Below, in pieces: positions 19,241 to 27,361 of a DNA stretch of 36,377 bases; the first letter of the stretch is position 1, and each line of letters opens with the position of its first letter. The DNA is taken from IMG/VR virus record IMGVR_UViG_3300025778_000043, positions 1 through 36,377 of that record, one strand, 5' to 3'. The notes under the pieces are model-generated. The model searched no databases. It saw nothing but the letters and a program-made list of their open reading frames with translations, and was not told the DNA's origin. This DNA is from a virus. The position numbers and the translations under genes were made by a program.

Positions 19241-19944
19241 TAGGCAAGAAATTAACAGCAGCCGTAGTCACGGTAACCAAAGGTAGGCCTGAGCTAGACA
19301 AGTGTATAGCCTCTATACAAGCTCAAACATACCCTGTCCAGCACTACCTACTGTACGACAACGGTATGCTCCCCAAACTCCTCTTGCAGAAGAACCAACA
19401 CGTCTGTGTATTTCCAACAGGCATAGCCCATCCTGACAAAGATGGTCGTAGATGGTTGGCTGCAGTACCTCACCTGATAAACGAAGACGTAGTGTTCTTC
19501 TGTAACGATGATGATTGGTTTGACCCTGACCATGTAGAGTCCCTTATGGAAATCATTAAGCGGGGTAACGACTGGGCGTATGCACTGCGTAAGATACATG
19601 ACAAGGACGGTAACTTCTTGTTCAACGACAGGTGTGAAGCCTTGGGTGACCTCCATGAAGACTGGAACAACAAGGGTTGTAACTTTGTGGACTGGTGTAT
19701 GTGGGGTATGCGAACAGAAAAGCTAAAGGGAATATCTGCAATCCTTGGTATGCCTGGCTTTGGTAGTGACCGTGAGTTTTACAGAGTAGCCAAACAAATG
19801 TTCCCTAAGTACGGTACGACCAAGAAGCACAGCTTTAATTTCAGACTGGGTGGTAACCCTGGTAGTGTGACAAAAGAGTTCTTTGATGCTGGTCACAAAC
19901 ACATGACAGAAAAGTACGGTGAGACGATGCCCTGGGAGGCGTGA
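19237..19944 (+). CDS. family-2 (GT-A) glycosyltransferase, 235 aa
   Basis: The N-terminal KLTAAVVTVTKGRPELDKCI, then SIQAQTYPVQHYLLYDN, is the GT2 nucleotide-sugar domain. The DXD motif is in VVFFCNDDDWFDPDHV (Asp91-Asp93). A glycine-rich segment near FGSDREFYRVAKQ lies in the acceptor half. No membrane helix. It is immediately upstream of the large terminase gene and overlaps it by one base, so it will be expressed with the packaging and structural genes. That timing suggests modification of virion proteins or of progeny DNA, or late remodelling of the host surface; the substrate cannot be read from the sequence. Confidence 0.85.
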   Translation: MIGKKLTAAVVTVTKGRPELDKCIASIQAQTYPVQHYLLYDNGMLPKLLLQKNQHVCVFPTGIAHPDKDGRRWLAAVPHLINEDVVFFCNDDDWFDPDHVESLMEIIKRGNDWAYALRKIHDKDGNFLFNDRCEALGDLHEDWNNKGCNFVDWCMWGMRTEKLKGISAILGMPGFGSDREFYRVAKQMFPKYGTTKKHSFNFRLGGNPGSVTKEFFDAGHKHMTEKYGETMPWEA

Positions 19945-21713
19945 TGGATTTTGATTTACAAAAGTTCTATAAGTTCTGTGCCGAGCTAAAGATTGAGACC
20001 AAAGAAGAAGGTCTCAAGAAAATGGGTAAGCTCCTGGGGACACAGACCTATGTTATGGAAGAAATAGATAGGGGGTTAAAAGATGACGTTCATTTCTTTG
20101 TTATTCTCAAAGGTCGTCAGTTGGGTATCACTACTGTTAGCCTTGCCCTTGATTTGTATTGGCAATTTACTCACCCTGGTTGGCAGGGTACTCTTGTCTC
20201 CGACACTGAAGAAAACAGAGATATGTTCAGGTCAACTCTGGGAATGTATATTGACGGTTTACCCAAGGAGTACAAGATTCCTTTGGTTGCTCACAACCGC
20301 AATCAAATGGTCCTCAAAAACAGGTCCCGTATTTTTTACCAAATCGCTGGAAACAAGTCTCGATTGGGTCAAGGTAAAGCTATCACGTACCTACACGCAA
20401 CTGAAACAGCGTCTTGGGGCAATGACGAAGGTCTAGCCTCCCTAATTGCATCTCTTGCAGAAAAGAATCCTCAGCGTCTGTACATCTTTGAATCCACCGC
20501 ACAGGGATTTAATATGTTCCACGACATGTACAAGACTGCCAAACGAGCTAGAACACAACGTGCAATCTTCTGCGGATGGTGGCGTAACGAGTATTATTCT
20601 GTTCACCCTGACTCTAAAGAGTACAAAGTCTACTGGGACGGCAAGTTAAAGCCTGACGAGAAAGAATGGGTGAAAGAAATTAAAAAACTGTACGGGGTTG
20701 AGATAAACTCCCGTCAAATGGCATGGTGGCGGTGGAAGATGGCTGAGGGTATCAAAGACGAAACCCTTATGTATCAAGAGTTTCCGCCTACAGAAGACTA
20801 TGCTTTTGTAATGACAGGTACGAGCTTCTTTTCTAACAGTAGGTGTACAGATGCAGCCAAATACGCAAAATCCCTCGACTACGAATGTTACAGATACGCC
20901 TTTGGACAACTGTTCCAAGACACAGAGTGCCTACCGTCCTCAGACCGTCTGGCAACGCTTCGGATATGGCAACAACCCGTTGACACAGCCTACTACGTCA
21001 TTGGAGCAGACCCCGCTTACGGCAGCTCAGATTGGGCTGATAGATTTTGTATCCAGGTCTTTAGAGTCTATGCAGATGGACTTGACCAAGTGGCAGAGTT
21101 TGCTACCTCAGAACTCAACACATATCAGTTTGCTTGGGTCATTGCCCACCTTGCTGGAGCGTACAAGAACTCAACTCTTAATCTGGAAGTCAACGGACCA
21201 GGGCAAGCAGTCATCAACGAACTGAGAAACTTAAAACGCCTGGCAGCAGCCATACAAGGTCCTATGGCTAAGGACATGATGGACGTACTCGGCTCTATGC
21301 AAAACTACATTTGGCGTAGAAACGATACGATGGGCGGTCTGTCTAACTCCATAGGTTTCCTGACCACCTCATCATCCAAAGAACGTATGCTCTCCTACAT
21401 GAAGGATTACTTTGAGCGTGGCATGATGGGCATCTTCAGCATGGACACTCTAGAAGAAATGAAAGGAATAGTCCGTGAAGACGGATTCATAGGCGCACCT
21501 GGTCGTGGTAAGGATGACCGTGTAATTGCAGCAGCACTGGCAACCATTGCATGGGCAGAGCAAGTCCAACCTAGACTTATTGGTATGCGTTTGTCAAAAG
21601 AAATGTCGCTACGTCAAGATGAGTACACCCCTGAACAACTGGCTGTTGGCAAGAATGTAAGTAATTACTTAAAGATGATTGGCGTATACGGAGGCAGAGA
21701 TGCGTCTCACTAA
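19944..21713 (+). CDS. terL: large terminase subunit, 589 aa
   Basis: ATG 19944 (TGATG overlap, GGAGG four bases upstream). The ATPase domain shows a terminase-type Walker A, LKGRQLGITT (residues 55-64), and Walker B/coupling region ITYLHATETASWG near 150-165. The nuclease domain opens with YYVIGADPAYGSSDWADRF near 350 (first catalytic Asp) and has GKDDRVIAAALA near 530 for the later acidic residues. Length is normal. It packages DNA into the prohead through the portal encoded at 22615. No classic small terminase gene is seen next to it; the HTH protein at 21700 is the nearest candidate. Confidence 0.95.
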   Translation: MDFDLQKFYKFCAELKIETKEEGLKKMGKLLGTQTYVMEEIDRGLKDDVHFFVILKGRQLGITTVSLALDLYWQFTHPGWQGTLVSDTEENRDMFRSTLGMYIDGLPKEYKIPLVAHNRNQMVLKNRSRIFYQIAGNKSRLGQGKAITYLHATETASWGNDEGLASLIASLAEKNPQRLYIFESTAQGFNMFHDMYKTAKRARTQRAIFCGWWRNEYYSVHPDSKEYKVYWDGKLKPDEKEWVKEIKKLYGVEINSRQMAWWRWKMAEGIKDETLMYQEFPPTEDYAFVMTGTSFFSNSRCTDAAKYAKSLDYECYRYAFGQLFQDTECLPSSDRLATLRIWQQPVDTAYYVIGADPAYGSSDWADRFCIQVFRVYADGLDQVAEFATSELNTYQFAWVIAHLAGAYKNSTLNLEVNGPGQAVINELRNLKRLAAAIQGPMAKDMMDVLGSMQNYIWRRNDTMGGLSNSIGFLTTSSSKERMLSYMKDYFERGMMGIFSMDTLEEMKGIVREDGFIGAPGRGKDDRVIAAALATIAWAEQVQPRLIGMRLSKEMSLRQDEYTPEQLAVGKNVSNYLKMIGVYGGRDASH

Positions 21714-22086
21714 GTCTCAACTGACAAAAGAACTTAAATTATTCCTAGCCGACAAAGACAGAGGTATTTCTATTAAGAACTTTTGTGAGATTGCAGGTAT
21801 ATCTGAGCGTTTGTTTTTACTCATGATTAAAGAAGACAAAGCGCCAATGACTGAATCTTCTCAGCGTGGACTAAACAGGGCTTATGAGCATTGGAAAGAA
21901 GGGCGTATACGGGTAATGAAAAAACATACCAACGAGACTTATCCTGATTACAGGAAAGAACCTGCGCCCCCAATAATTCCGATGAGTAAGCTCGTTATGA
22001 CAAATACGGGGTTTAAAGTCCAAAATAAACCCGTAAATAGGCATGACTATGCGAATTTTGGCAATATTTTGATAACAAGGGGGTAA
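21700..22086 (+). CDS. HTH protein after terL, possible terminase partner, 128 aa
   Basis: ATG 21700 with GGAGGCAGAG is preferred to an earlier start; the gene overlaps terL by 14 bp. Residues 17-45 (GISIKNFCEIAGISERLFLL) form a helix-turn-helix, followed by ESSQRGLNRAYEHW and a basic region (GRIRVMKKH). The C-terminus is extended and Asn-rich. Small terminase subunits carry an HTH that recognises packaging sites, but normally lie before terL. A transcription regulator is the alternative. Confidence 0.65.
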   Translation: MRLTKSQLTKELKLFLADKDRGISIKNFCEIAGISERLFLLMIKEDKAPMTESSQRGLNRAYEHWKEGRIRVMKKHTNETYPDYRKEPAPPIIPMSKLVMTNTGFKVQNKPVNRHDYANFGNILITRG

Positions 22087-22087
22087 T

Positions 22088-22612
22088 ATGGCAGTTTTAA
22101 AAGATTATTTGTGTACAGAGCACGGTGTATTTGAATCTAGGGAGGCAAAGTGCCCTATAAAGTTCTGTAAAGGCGAATTATCGGTAATTTTCCTAAAACC
22201 AGTGGGTTTAAAGTCCGAAAAGACCAAATCTAACGACAGAAACCTAAAACAACTGGCTTTAGAGTTTGATATGACCGATATTAAGTCTACAAGGGCTGGA
22301 GAACACCAAGAAGGCTATCTAAAACGCAAAAATAAGCTATCTGACAAGGAATTTGCTCAGGCTGGTGAAGCTATGGCTCATAATCAGAAGATGCAAGAGG
22401 AACAGCTTGTTCAGCAAAGAATGAGTGGCGCAATGTGGGGTAATGGTGGTAATATCAACCTCAAATCCGTCATGTCAGGGCAGTTTAAACCTGTCGCAGA
22501 CGAGTCCGTTAGCGTTTTACCGAAAAGTGTAGGACAATTTGTACCACCTAAACCTGGCGTGGGGACTATGAATGACCATGAGGGTTTGAAGATTAACACC
22601 AGCGCGGAGTAA
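22088..22612 (+). CDS. zinc-ribbon-like protein before portal, 174 aa
   Basis: ATG 22088 follows GGGGG. The N-terminus has LCTEHGVFESREAKCPIKFC with cysteines at 9, 22 and 27 and His12, looking like a small zinc ribbon. Residues 60-130 are charged and helical (TRAGEHQEGYLKRKNKLSD). The tail is Pro/Val-rich. A protein of this layout is often found between terL and portal in phages of this type (recalled). It may assist packaging. No enzyme motif. Confidence 0.6.
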   Translation: MAVLKDYLCTEHGVFESREAKCPIKFCKGELSVIFLKPVGLKSEKTKSNDRNLKQLALEFDMTDIKSTRAGEHQEGYLKRKNKLSDKEFAQAGEAMAHNQKMQEEQLVQQRMSGAMWGNGGNINLKSVMSGQFKPVADESVSVLPKSVGQFVPPKPGVGTMNDHEGLKINTSAE

Positions 22613-22614
22613 AC

Positions 22615-24249
22615 ATGAAGATACCAAAGGGGATGCTAGACAGAGATGAGTTCTTTAGGGACATCATCTACAAATGTGAAGTTTCTTTGGCATCTCGTAA
22701 AGTAGACTATGCCTCTCTGCGTAATTGGTATTTGTTTGGTAACGGTCCTGACGAAGCTCCTGCTCTTTACAACAAAATATTCCCGCACTTAGACCAGGTT
22801 ACTTCCTTCCTGTATTCGGCTGAGACAACTCGTTTCTCTATCAACCTGGGCGCATCTGTCCCTGAGAACGAGCACAGGAAAATACCAACCCTTACCAAAG
22901 CGCTCAACAACGAGTGGCTAAATAGCAACGCTGACCAAGTTTTTTCTACAGCTACTACTTGGGCGCTTGTCTACGGGACAACTTACGTTAAGCTCATCAT
23001 GAACAACGGTATTCACCCGTACATGGTTGAGCCTGGGTGTGTGGGCGTGTTGCGTGAGGATATTACCTACACCGACAGGCAAGAAGCCATCATCCAAAAA
23101 TATTACATCACCAAGTCTGAGCTATACACCAGACTGTACAGCCACCCTAACAGGGACAAGATTATTCAGCGCATGAACTCCATGCCACATGAGAGGACTG
23201 AAATTGCGAATGGTCTGGAACGTATTATTATTTCTCAGTCTAACCCTACTATATACGGTAATGTTAATTTGGATTTGGCTGGTGGCAATCGTTACAAAGC
23301 TGAGGTCTCTGAAGATACGGTAGAGATGACCGAGCTGTGGATTTGGGATGATGACGCAGCAGATTACAGAGTTGTAACAAAGGCTGACCCAGACATTATC
23401 ATTTACGAACGCTCGGGCGAAGAAATGTTTATGAAGGGTGAGTTGCCGTTCATTCAGATTTGCCCTAACCCGCTGTACGACTATTACTGGGGCGGGTCTG
23501 AAGTTCAACGCCTGATATACCTTCAACAGTTACGTAACAGACGGATGACAGAGATTCTTGACCTGTTGTCCAAACAAGTTTCCCCTCCAACGGCTCTGAT
23601 TGGGTTTACAGGCATCCTTGATGAAAAGAACTTTGCACTCAACCGTGCGGGGGGATTACTATCCACAGATATGCCTAACGCTAAGGTAGAAAAGTTAGCG
23701 CCCACTATGCCTCCAGACCTCTTTGTTGAGATGCGGGAGATAGATGCTATGTTTGAAGAAGCGTCTGGCGTAGGTAACGTTCTCCAGGGTAAGGGAGAAG
23801 CAGGGGTCAGGTCAGCAGGACACGCAAGCCAGTTAGCCCGACTGGGGTCATCGAGAGTAAAAAAACGGGCGCTAATTATCGAAGATTCACTAGAAAAACT
23901 GGCTACTCTTTACCTCAAGTGTATGCAACTCTATGATGATACCCACCTCAAAGATACGCACGGTGTACCTTTCATTGCCGAACAGTTCACCAAAGAATTT
24001 ACGGTTAAAGTGGACGGACACTCTAACTCCCCGATATTTACGGAAGACACCCGTACCCTGGCGTTCAACCTACTCAAAGCGGGGGCTATTGACAAAAAAT
24101 CTTTACTTGATTTAATAGAGCCACCAATGAAAGAAGAACTCTTGGAAAGATTAAAGCAAATGGAGGCAAAACAGGCTGCGCAGCCACAGCAACCTCCTGG
24201 CGAACACAAGAAAGAACACAAAGCACCTGGCGGTAAAAAGGAGCAATAA
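22615..24249 (+). CDS. portal protein, 544 aa
   Basis: Size and position after terL fit a portal. Features include the N-terminal helical domain (RKVDYASLRNWYLFGNGPD), the middle FSTATTWALVYGTTYVKLIM, the wing segment with NPLYDYYWGGSEVQRLIYLQ followed by QLRNRRMTEILDLL, and the long stem helix region to about 470. The C-terminus (515-544) is a Gln/Pro/Lys-rich tail. Twelve copies should form the DNA entry ring and the base for the adaptor encoded at 28178. The family looks like those of podoviruses annotated as head-tail connector or portal (recalled). The stop shares one base with the next start. Confidence 0.85.
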   Translation: MKIPKGMLDRDEFFRDIIYKCEVSLASRKVDYASLRNWYLFGNGPDEAPALYNKIFPHLDQVTSFLYSAETTRFSINLGASVPENEHRKIPTLTKALNNEWLNSNADQVFSTATTWALVYGTTYVKLIMNNGIHPYMVEPGCVGVLREDITYTDRQEAIIQKYYITKSELYTRLYSHPNRDKIIQRMNSMPHERTEIANGLERIIISQSNPTIYGNVNLDLAGGNRYKAEVSEDTVEMTELWIWDDDAADYRVVTKADPDIIIYERSGEEMFMKGELPFIQICPNPLYDYYWGGSEVQRLIYLQQLRNRRMTEILDLLSKQVSPPTALIGFTGILDEKNFALNRAGGLLSTDMPNAKVEKLAPTMPPDLFVEMREIDAMFEEASGVGNVLQGKGEAGVRSAGHASQLARLGSSRVKKRALIIEDSLEKLATLYLKCMQLYDDTHLKDTHGVPFIAEQFTKEFTVKVDGHSNSPIFTEDTRTLAFNLLKAGAIDKKSLLDLIEPPMKEELLERLKQMEAKQAAQPQQPPGEHKKEHKAPGGKKEQ

Positions 24250-24419
24250 TGGCAACAGGAAATGTAGGAGGTCCACAAACTCAACCCAAAGCAGACCAGC
24301 CACGGGTGACCACGGAAACTTTACGCAAACAAACTACTGGACCAGGCTTGACACAAAGAACCACTGGTGTTAGAAATACGTCTGGCGGTAGAACCCAACG
24401 TAATTACGCCAGAACCTAA
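24249..24419 (+). CDS. small Thr/Gly/Arg-rich protein, 56 aa
   Basis: ATG 24249 overlaps the portal stop by one base and follows AAAGGAG. The product is hydrophilic, low-complexity and basic (MATGNVGGPQTQPKADQ ... TSGGRTQRNYART), probably disordered. It opens a group of three tiny basic genes between portal and scaffold. Function unknown; a DNA- or scaffold-contacting role is a guess. Confidence 0.6.
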   Translation: MATGNVGGPQTQPKADQPRVTTETLRKQTTGPGLTQRTTGVRNTSGGRTQRNYART

Positions 24420-24430
24420 AGGAAAAAATC

Positions 24431-24475
24431 ATGATGCACAGATACGGTAAAAAAGGTCGCAAGACTCGTAGATAA
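24431..24475 (+). CDS. 14-residue basic peptide
   Basis: ATG ATG at 24431 begins MMHRYGKKGRKTRR with a stop after Arg14. GGA lies 8 bases before the start. Nine of 14 residues are Arg, Lys or His. So short an open frame is not significant by itself; a second basic mini-gene follows at 24548 with a much better ribosome site. Confidence 0.4.
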   Translation: MMHRYGKKGRKTRR

Positions 24476-24547
24476 TTTCTTGAGAGAGAAAGAGGGTGTG
24501 GCTGCCTCCCCTTACAAGTAGGTGACCGCTGCTAAAGGAGAAATCTC

Positions 24548-24583
24548 ATGGCACGTAAAGCTCGTAAACACAAGCGTAAGTAA
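24548..24583 (+). CDS. 11-residue basic peptide
   Basis: AAAGGAG precedes ATG 24548 at ideal spacing. The peptide MARKARKHKRK has only Ala and Met besides basic residues. The ribosome site and its neighbour's similar composition argue for translation. Such Arg/Lys peptides could neutralise DNA during packaging or bind RNA; nothing proves this. Confidence 0.48.
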   Translation: MARKARKHKRK

Positions 24584-24618
24584 TTTCTTGGGGGCAACCC
24601 CTTGAAATGAACCGACAT

Positions 24619-24646
24619 TGGACGGTATGTCGTAAAATACCGTCCA
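24619..24646. repeat. 10-bp perfect inverted repeat
   Basis: TGGACGGTAT (24619-24628), 8-base loop, ATACCGTCCA (24637-24646). In RNA this is a stable hairpin but lacks a U tract on either strand. It lies just upstream of the TTGACA box at 24652. Confidence 0.6.
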
Positions 24647-24651
24647 CCCTA

Positions 24652-24683
24652 TTGACAAATAGTTTGTAAGTGGTTACAAACTA
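24652..24683 (+). promoter_or_regulatory. promoter with overlapping inverted repeat, capsid module
   Basis: TTGACA (24652-24657), 17 bp, TACAAA (24675-24680). A second 10-bp inverted repeat, TAGTTTGTAA / TTACAAACTA (24660-24669 and 24674-24683), covers the spacer and -10, the right place for an operator. Expected transcription start is near 24687, only about 12 bases before ATG 24699. If it is not a promoter, the repeat would form an mRNA hairpin just before the AAGGAG site. Confidence 0.5.
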
Positions 24684-24698
24684 GGGCAAGGAGAAAAT

Positions 24699-25172
24699 AT
24701 GAGTGTTCCGTCAGATAAGTTAATGGAGTTAATGGGAGGACAAAGGTCCGCTGGTACTCCTGTCCCTAACGCACCCCCGCCTGGGGCTAATATGTCTGAC
24801 GCTGAAGTTCCTCCAATGGGTTCACCTATGTCTACCCCAGAGCCTAAAATGGGTTCTAAGGAAGCAGCAAAGATTAACCTCGGTATGGCTCAGGACTTGC
24901 TTGAGCAATCATTACCCGCATTAGGCTCAGATACCGAAGAAGGTAAAGCAGCTCTAAGTGCAATAAGTGCAATCAACAAAGTTTTGGGCGCACGTAAAAA
25001 CAAAACAAACGAATTACAACAGTCAGAGATTCTTCAGATGTTGCAGACACTTCCACAAGCTGGTGGTGGCACTCCTGAAGGAAAAGCTATGGCTGCTGCA
25101 CCGATTCCTGGTATGCCTCCTGCTGGTGGTATGCCTCCCGCCCCAGGTGGTATGCCACCTCCCCCAATGTAA
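24699..25172 (+). CDS. Pro/Met/Gly-rich head-module protein, 157 aa
   Basis: ATG 24699 follows AAGGAG. The N-terminal 50 residues and the C-terminal 30 (PIPGMPPAGGMPPAPGGM) are Pro/Gly/Met-rich and disordered. A central helical section (EAAKINLGMAQDLLEQSLPA and ISAINKVLGARKNKTNELQQ) may form a bundle. It sits between portal and scaffold-like genes, so a role in head assembly is likely. No family recognised. Confidence 0.6.
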   Translation: MSVPSDKLMELMGGQRSAGTPVPNAPPPGANMSDAEVPPMGSPMSTPEPKMGSKEAAKINLGMAQDLLEQSLPALGSDTEEGKAALSAISAINKVLGARKNKTNELQQSEILQMLQTLPQAGGGTPEGKAMAAAPIPGMPPAGGMPPAPGGMPPPPM

Positions 25173-25184
25173 TCAGGAGTAATC

Positions 25185-25367
25185 ATGGATTTATTTAAAC
25201 CCAGAGGTAATTCTCAACCACGTAGACCTACCGACAACAATAAGAAAAACGGAGTTGTTATAAACACACCCCGTTATGCTGAGTTTGGTGGATTGTCTGG
25301 CGCATCTAAAGTTGCTGCCAACATGATGCGTGTAGAGAAGCCAGGTGACGGTAAAAAAGTTATTTAA
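25185..25367 (+). CDS. small basic head-module protein, 60 aa
   Basis: ATG 25185 follows AGGAG. The product is basic and Asn/Arg-rich at the N-terminus (KPRGNSQPRRPTDNNKKNG), then FGGLSGASKVAANMMRVEKP. No motif. It lies between two head-module genes and probably belongs to capsid assembly. Function unknown. Confidence 0.58.
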   Translation: MDLFKPRGNSQPRRPTDNNKKNGVVINTPRYAEFGGLSGASKVAANMMRVEKPGDGKKVI

Positions 25368-25387
25368 TACGATAAGAGGGTAACATC

Positions 25388-25918
25388 ATGGCATTAGAAA
25401 ATCTTTCCTTAGAAGCACGAGACGAGTTAGCATCATTGATGCACACTCTGGCTGAGTCCCCCGACACACGGGAGGACATTCTTCGTTTGACTAAAAAAGT
25501 TAAACCTGGTCTCAACATTCCTGAAATTGATTTGAAGGACAAGACCAATAGCGCACTTGAACAAATGCGTCAGGAAAATGAGTCATTGCGTAATGAGTTC
25601 AGAACTCGTGACGCACAGGCAGAACTAGAGAAACGCAGAAAGTCACTTGTCAAAAAAGGTTTGGTTTCATCTGAAGATGACATTGATGCGGTAGAAAAAC
25701 TTATGTTAGAGAAGAAAATATCTGACCATGAGACGGCTGCCGAGTATCACAGATTTATGAAAGAAGCTGCGAAGCCTACTCCTACTGGGTACAATCCTTC
25801 CGCTGTTCGCCAATTTGACCTTGGCAAATACTGGAAAGACCCACGGGGCGCTGCGCAGCAAGAGGCGGTTAGAGCTTTCCAAGATTTGAGAAAGCCACAA
25901 CGCCCAATCGGTTTGTAA
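25388..25918 (+). CDS. putative scaffolding protein, 176 aa
   Basis: Immediately before the capsid gene, with a central coiled coil (residues 55-95: ALEQMRQENESLRNEFRTRD and following) and a basic, Pro-containing C-terminus (KYWKDPRGAAQQEAVRAFQD). Coiled-coil middle plus a C-terminal region that could bind coat protein is the normal scaffold layout. No protease gene was seen, so scaffold exit rather than cleavage would be expected. The ATG at 25388 lies nine bases after GAGGG. Position and architecture are the only evidence. Confidence 0.68.
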   Translation: MALENLSLEARDELASLMHTLAESPDTREDILRLTKKVKPGLNIPEIDLKDKTNSALEQMRQENESLRNEFRTRDAQAELEKRRKSLVKKGLVSSEDDIDAVEKLMLEKKISDHETAAEYHRFMKEAAKPTPTGYNPSAVRQFDLGKYWKDPRGAAQQEAVRAFQDLRKPQRPIGL

Positions 25919-25938
25919 AAGAGGGTGTAATTTTGTCA

Positions 25939-25952
25939 GGGCAGAGATGCCC
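25939..25952 (+). promoter_or_regulatory. GNRA-type hairpin before the capsid gene
   Basis: GGGCA-GAGA-TGCCC lies 18 bases before the capsid ATG and just upstream of its AAGGAG site. A GAGA tetraloop on a GC-rich stem is very stable. It may protect a processed capsid mRNA 5' end or set translation level. Confidence 0.4.
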
Positions 25953-25969
25953 ATCTTTAAGGAGCTAAT

Positions 25970-26992
25970 ATGGCTATAGGTGGTGGAATTCTGCCCCAGA
26001 CAGGTAGTTCGCAATTCAATGAGTTGACTTACGTTACTCGGAGAGCGTTCATTCCGAAACTGGTTGTGCAGTTATATAACAGCACGCCTCTAATGGCAGC
26101 GTTGATTGCAAACAGTCAACAAGCCAGTGGTGGTGTTTCTTCAGTAACTGTACCTGTTCAGGGTGCACAGTTTGTTAACGCACAATGGTCTGACTACAGC
26201 GGTTCATTTGCTCAACCTTCAGTCCAGCAAGGTGCTTATAACGCTGAATACGACCTCAAGTTGATGATTTCTCCCGTACCGTTCCTCGGTATGGAAGGTG
26301 TTGCTCAACAAGATGCTGCAATCATTCCATTGATTGAAGCTCGTATGAATGACGCAACCAACGTGATGATGGATGCAATGGCAACAGCCTTGTACAACAA
26401 CACGACAAACAACCAAGCCTTTATCGGTCTCCCCGCAGCGGTGGATGACGGTACTGGTGGCGCTACATACCAGACTACTTACGGTAACATTAACCGTAGC
26501 ACCTACACATGGTGGCAGTCTAAGGTTTACAACGCAGGTAACGTAAACCCAACAAGACAAAACATTCTTCAGTACATCTCTGGAACAGTGAAAAAAGGCG
26601 CAGAAATGCCTTCATTCGGTGTTTGCGGATTTGGTACTTGGACATTATTGGCTCAAGACTTTGTCGGTCAAGAGCAATACGTTATCACCCCAGGCTCAGG
26701 CTTTGACGGTGACAACAATGGTCCTCAAGCAGCTTTCAGAGCATTGATGGTTGCTGGCGTTCCAATTTATCCAGACCCATATTGCCCAGAAGGTACTGTG
26801 TACTTCCTGAACACTAACTACCTCAGCCTCTATATCCATGAGCAAGGTTCATTTGTGTTCACAGGATTTGAGTCCACACTCCCTAACTGGCAAATTGGTT
26901 ACGTAGGTGCTGTTCTTATGATTGCTGAGTTGGTGTCTGTCAAGCCCAAGTCAATGTCTAAGGTCAACAACTATAACTACCTCTCACTGTAA
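25970..26992 (+). CDS. major capsid protein, 340 aa
   Basis: ATG 25970 has AAGGAG upstream. The length, the N-terminal arm, the segment FIPKLVVQLYNSTPLMAALI, a VSSVTVPVQGAQFVNAQW strand pair, PLIEARMNDATNVMMDAMAT (spine-helix-like) and a C-terminal GYVGAVLMIAELVSVKPK resemble HK97-fold coat proteins of phages with the same gene order (fold inferred). A strong leader, placement after the scaffold and codon-rich composition support very high expression. It forms the icosahedral head with the portal at one vertex. Confidence 0.85.
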   Translation: MAIGGGILPQTGSSQFNELTYVTRRAFIPKLVVQLYNSTPLMAALIANSQQASGGVSSVTVPVQGAQFVNAQWSDYSGSFAQPSVQQGAYNAEYDLKLMISPVPFLGMEGVAQQDAAIIPLIEARMNDATNVMMDAMATALYNNTTNNQAFIGLPAAVDDGTGGATYQTTYGNINRSTYTWWQSKVYNAGNVNPTRQNILQYISGTVKKGAEMPSFGVCGFGTWTLLAQDFVGQEQYVITPGSGFDGDNNGPQAAFRALMVAGVPIYPDPYCPEGTVYFLNTNYLSLYIHEQGSFVFTGFESTLPNWQIGYVGAVLMIAELVSVKPKSMSKVNNYNYLSL

Positions 26993-27003
26993 GGAGCACA
27001 CTA

Positions 27004-27351
27004 ATGTCATTAGCATTAAACAAAATCATCCTTGCAAATGCAACAGCGAACACGCCTGGTGCGTACTTCACTTTTGCTAACATTTCAGCAACAACCACAG
27101 GTAACGTTATCCCAGCAGGAACATATTTGATTCCTGGTACAGCTAACGTTTTCATCACTGTAGCTACTGCTGTTAATGCAACAACTGGAAACATCACTGC
27201 TGTTTCTAACTTGTACGCTATTAACACAGGTGGTATGGTTATTTCTGACGGTGTTAACGTATTTGCAAACGCTACTACCAACGTTGCCAACGTTACTGTT
27301 TTGACAGTTGAAGGTGGTCAGGCTGTTTCTGGTACTTATAACAACGTTTAA
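27004..27351 (+). CDS. putative capsid decoration protein, 115 aa
   Basis: Directly after the coat gene with AAGGAG upstream of ATG 27004. Thr/Ala/Val/Asn-rich, few charges (NATANTPGAYFTFANISATT, then GTANVFITVATAVNATTGNI), so probably a beta-sandwich. Such proteins often decorate or cement the capsid. It shares composition with the next gene. No motif proves the role. Confidence 0.58.
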   Translation: MSLALNKIILANATANTPGAYFTFANISATTTGNVIPAGTYLIPGTANVFITVATAVNATTGNITAVSNLYAINTGGMVISDGVNVFANATTNVANVTVLTVEGGQAVSGTYNNV

Positions 27352-27361
27352 GGAGTAAACA

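Noticed and set aside
23122-23526. Minus-strand 134-codon frame inside the portal gene
   Set aside because: Antisense shadow; portal on the plus strand has clear family features.
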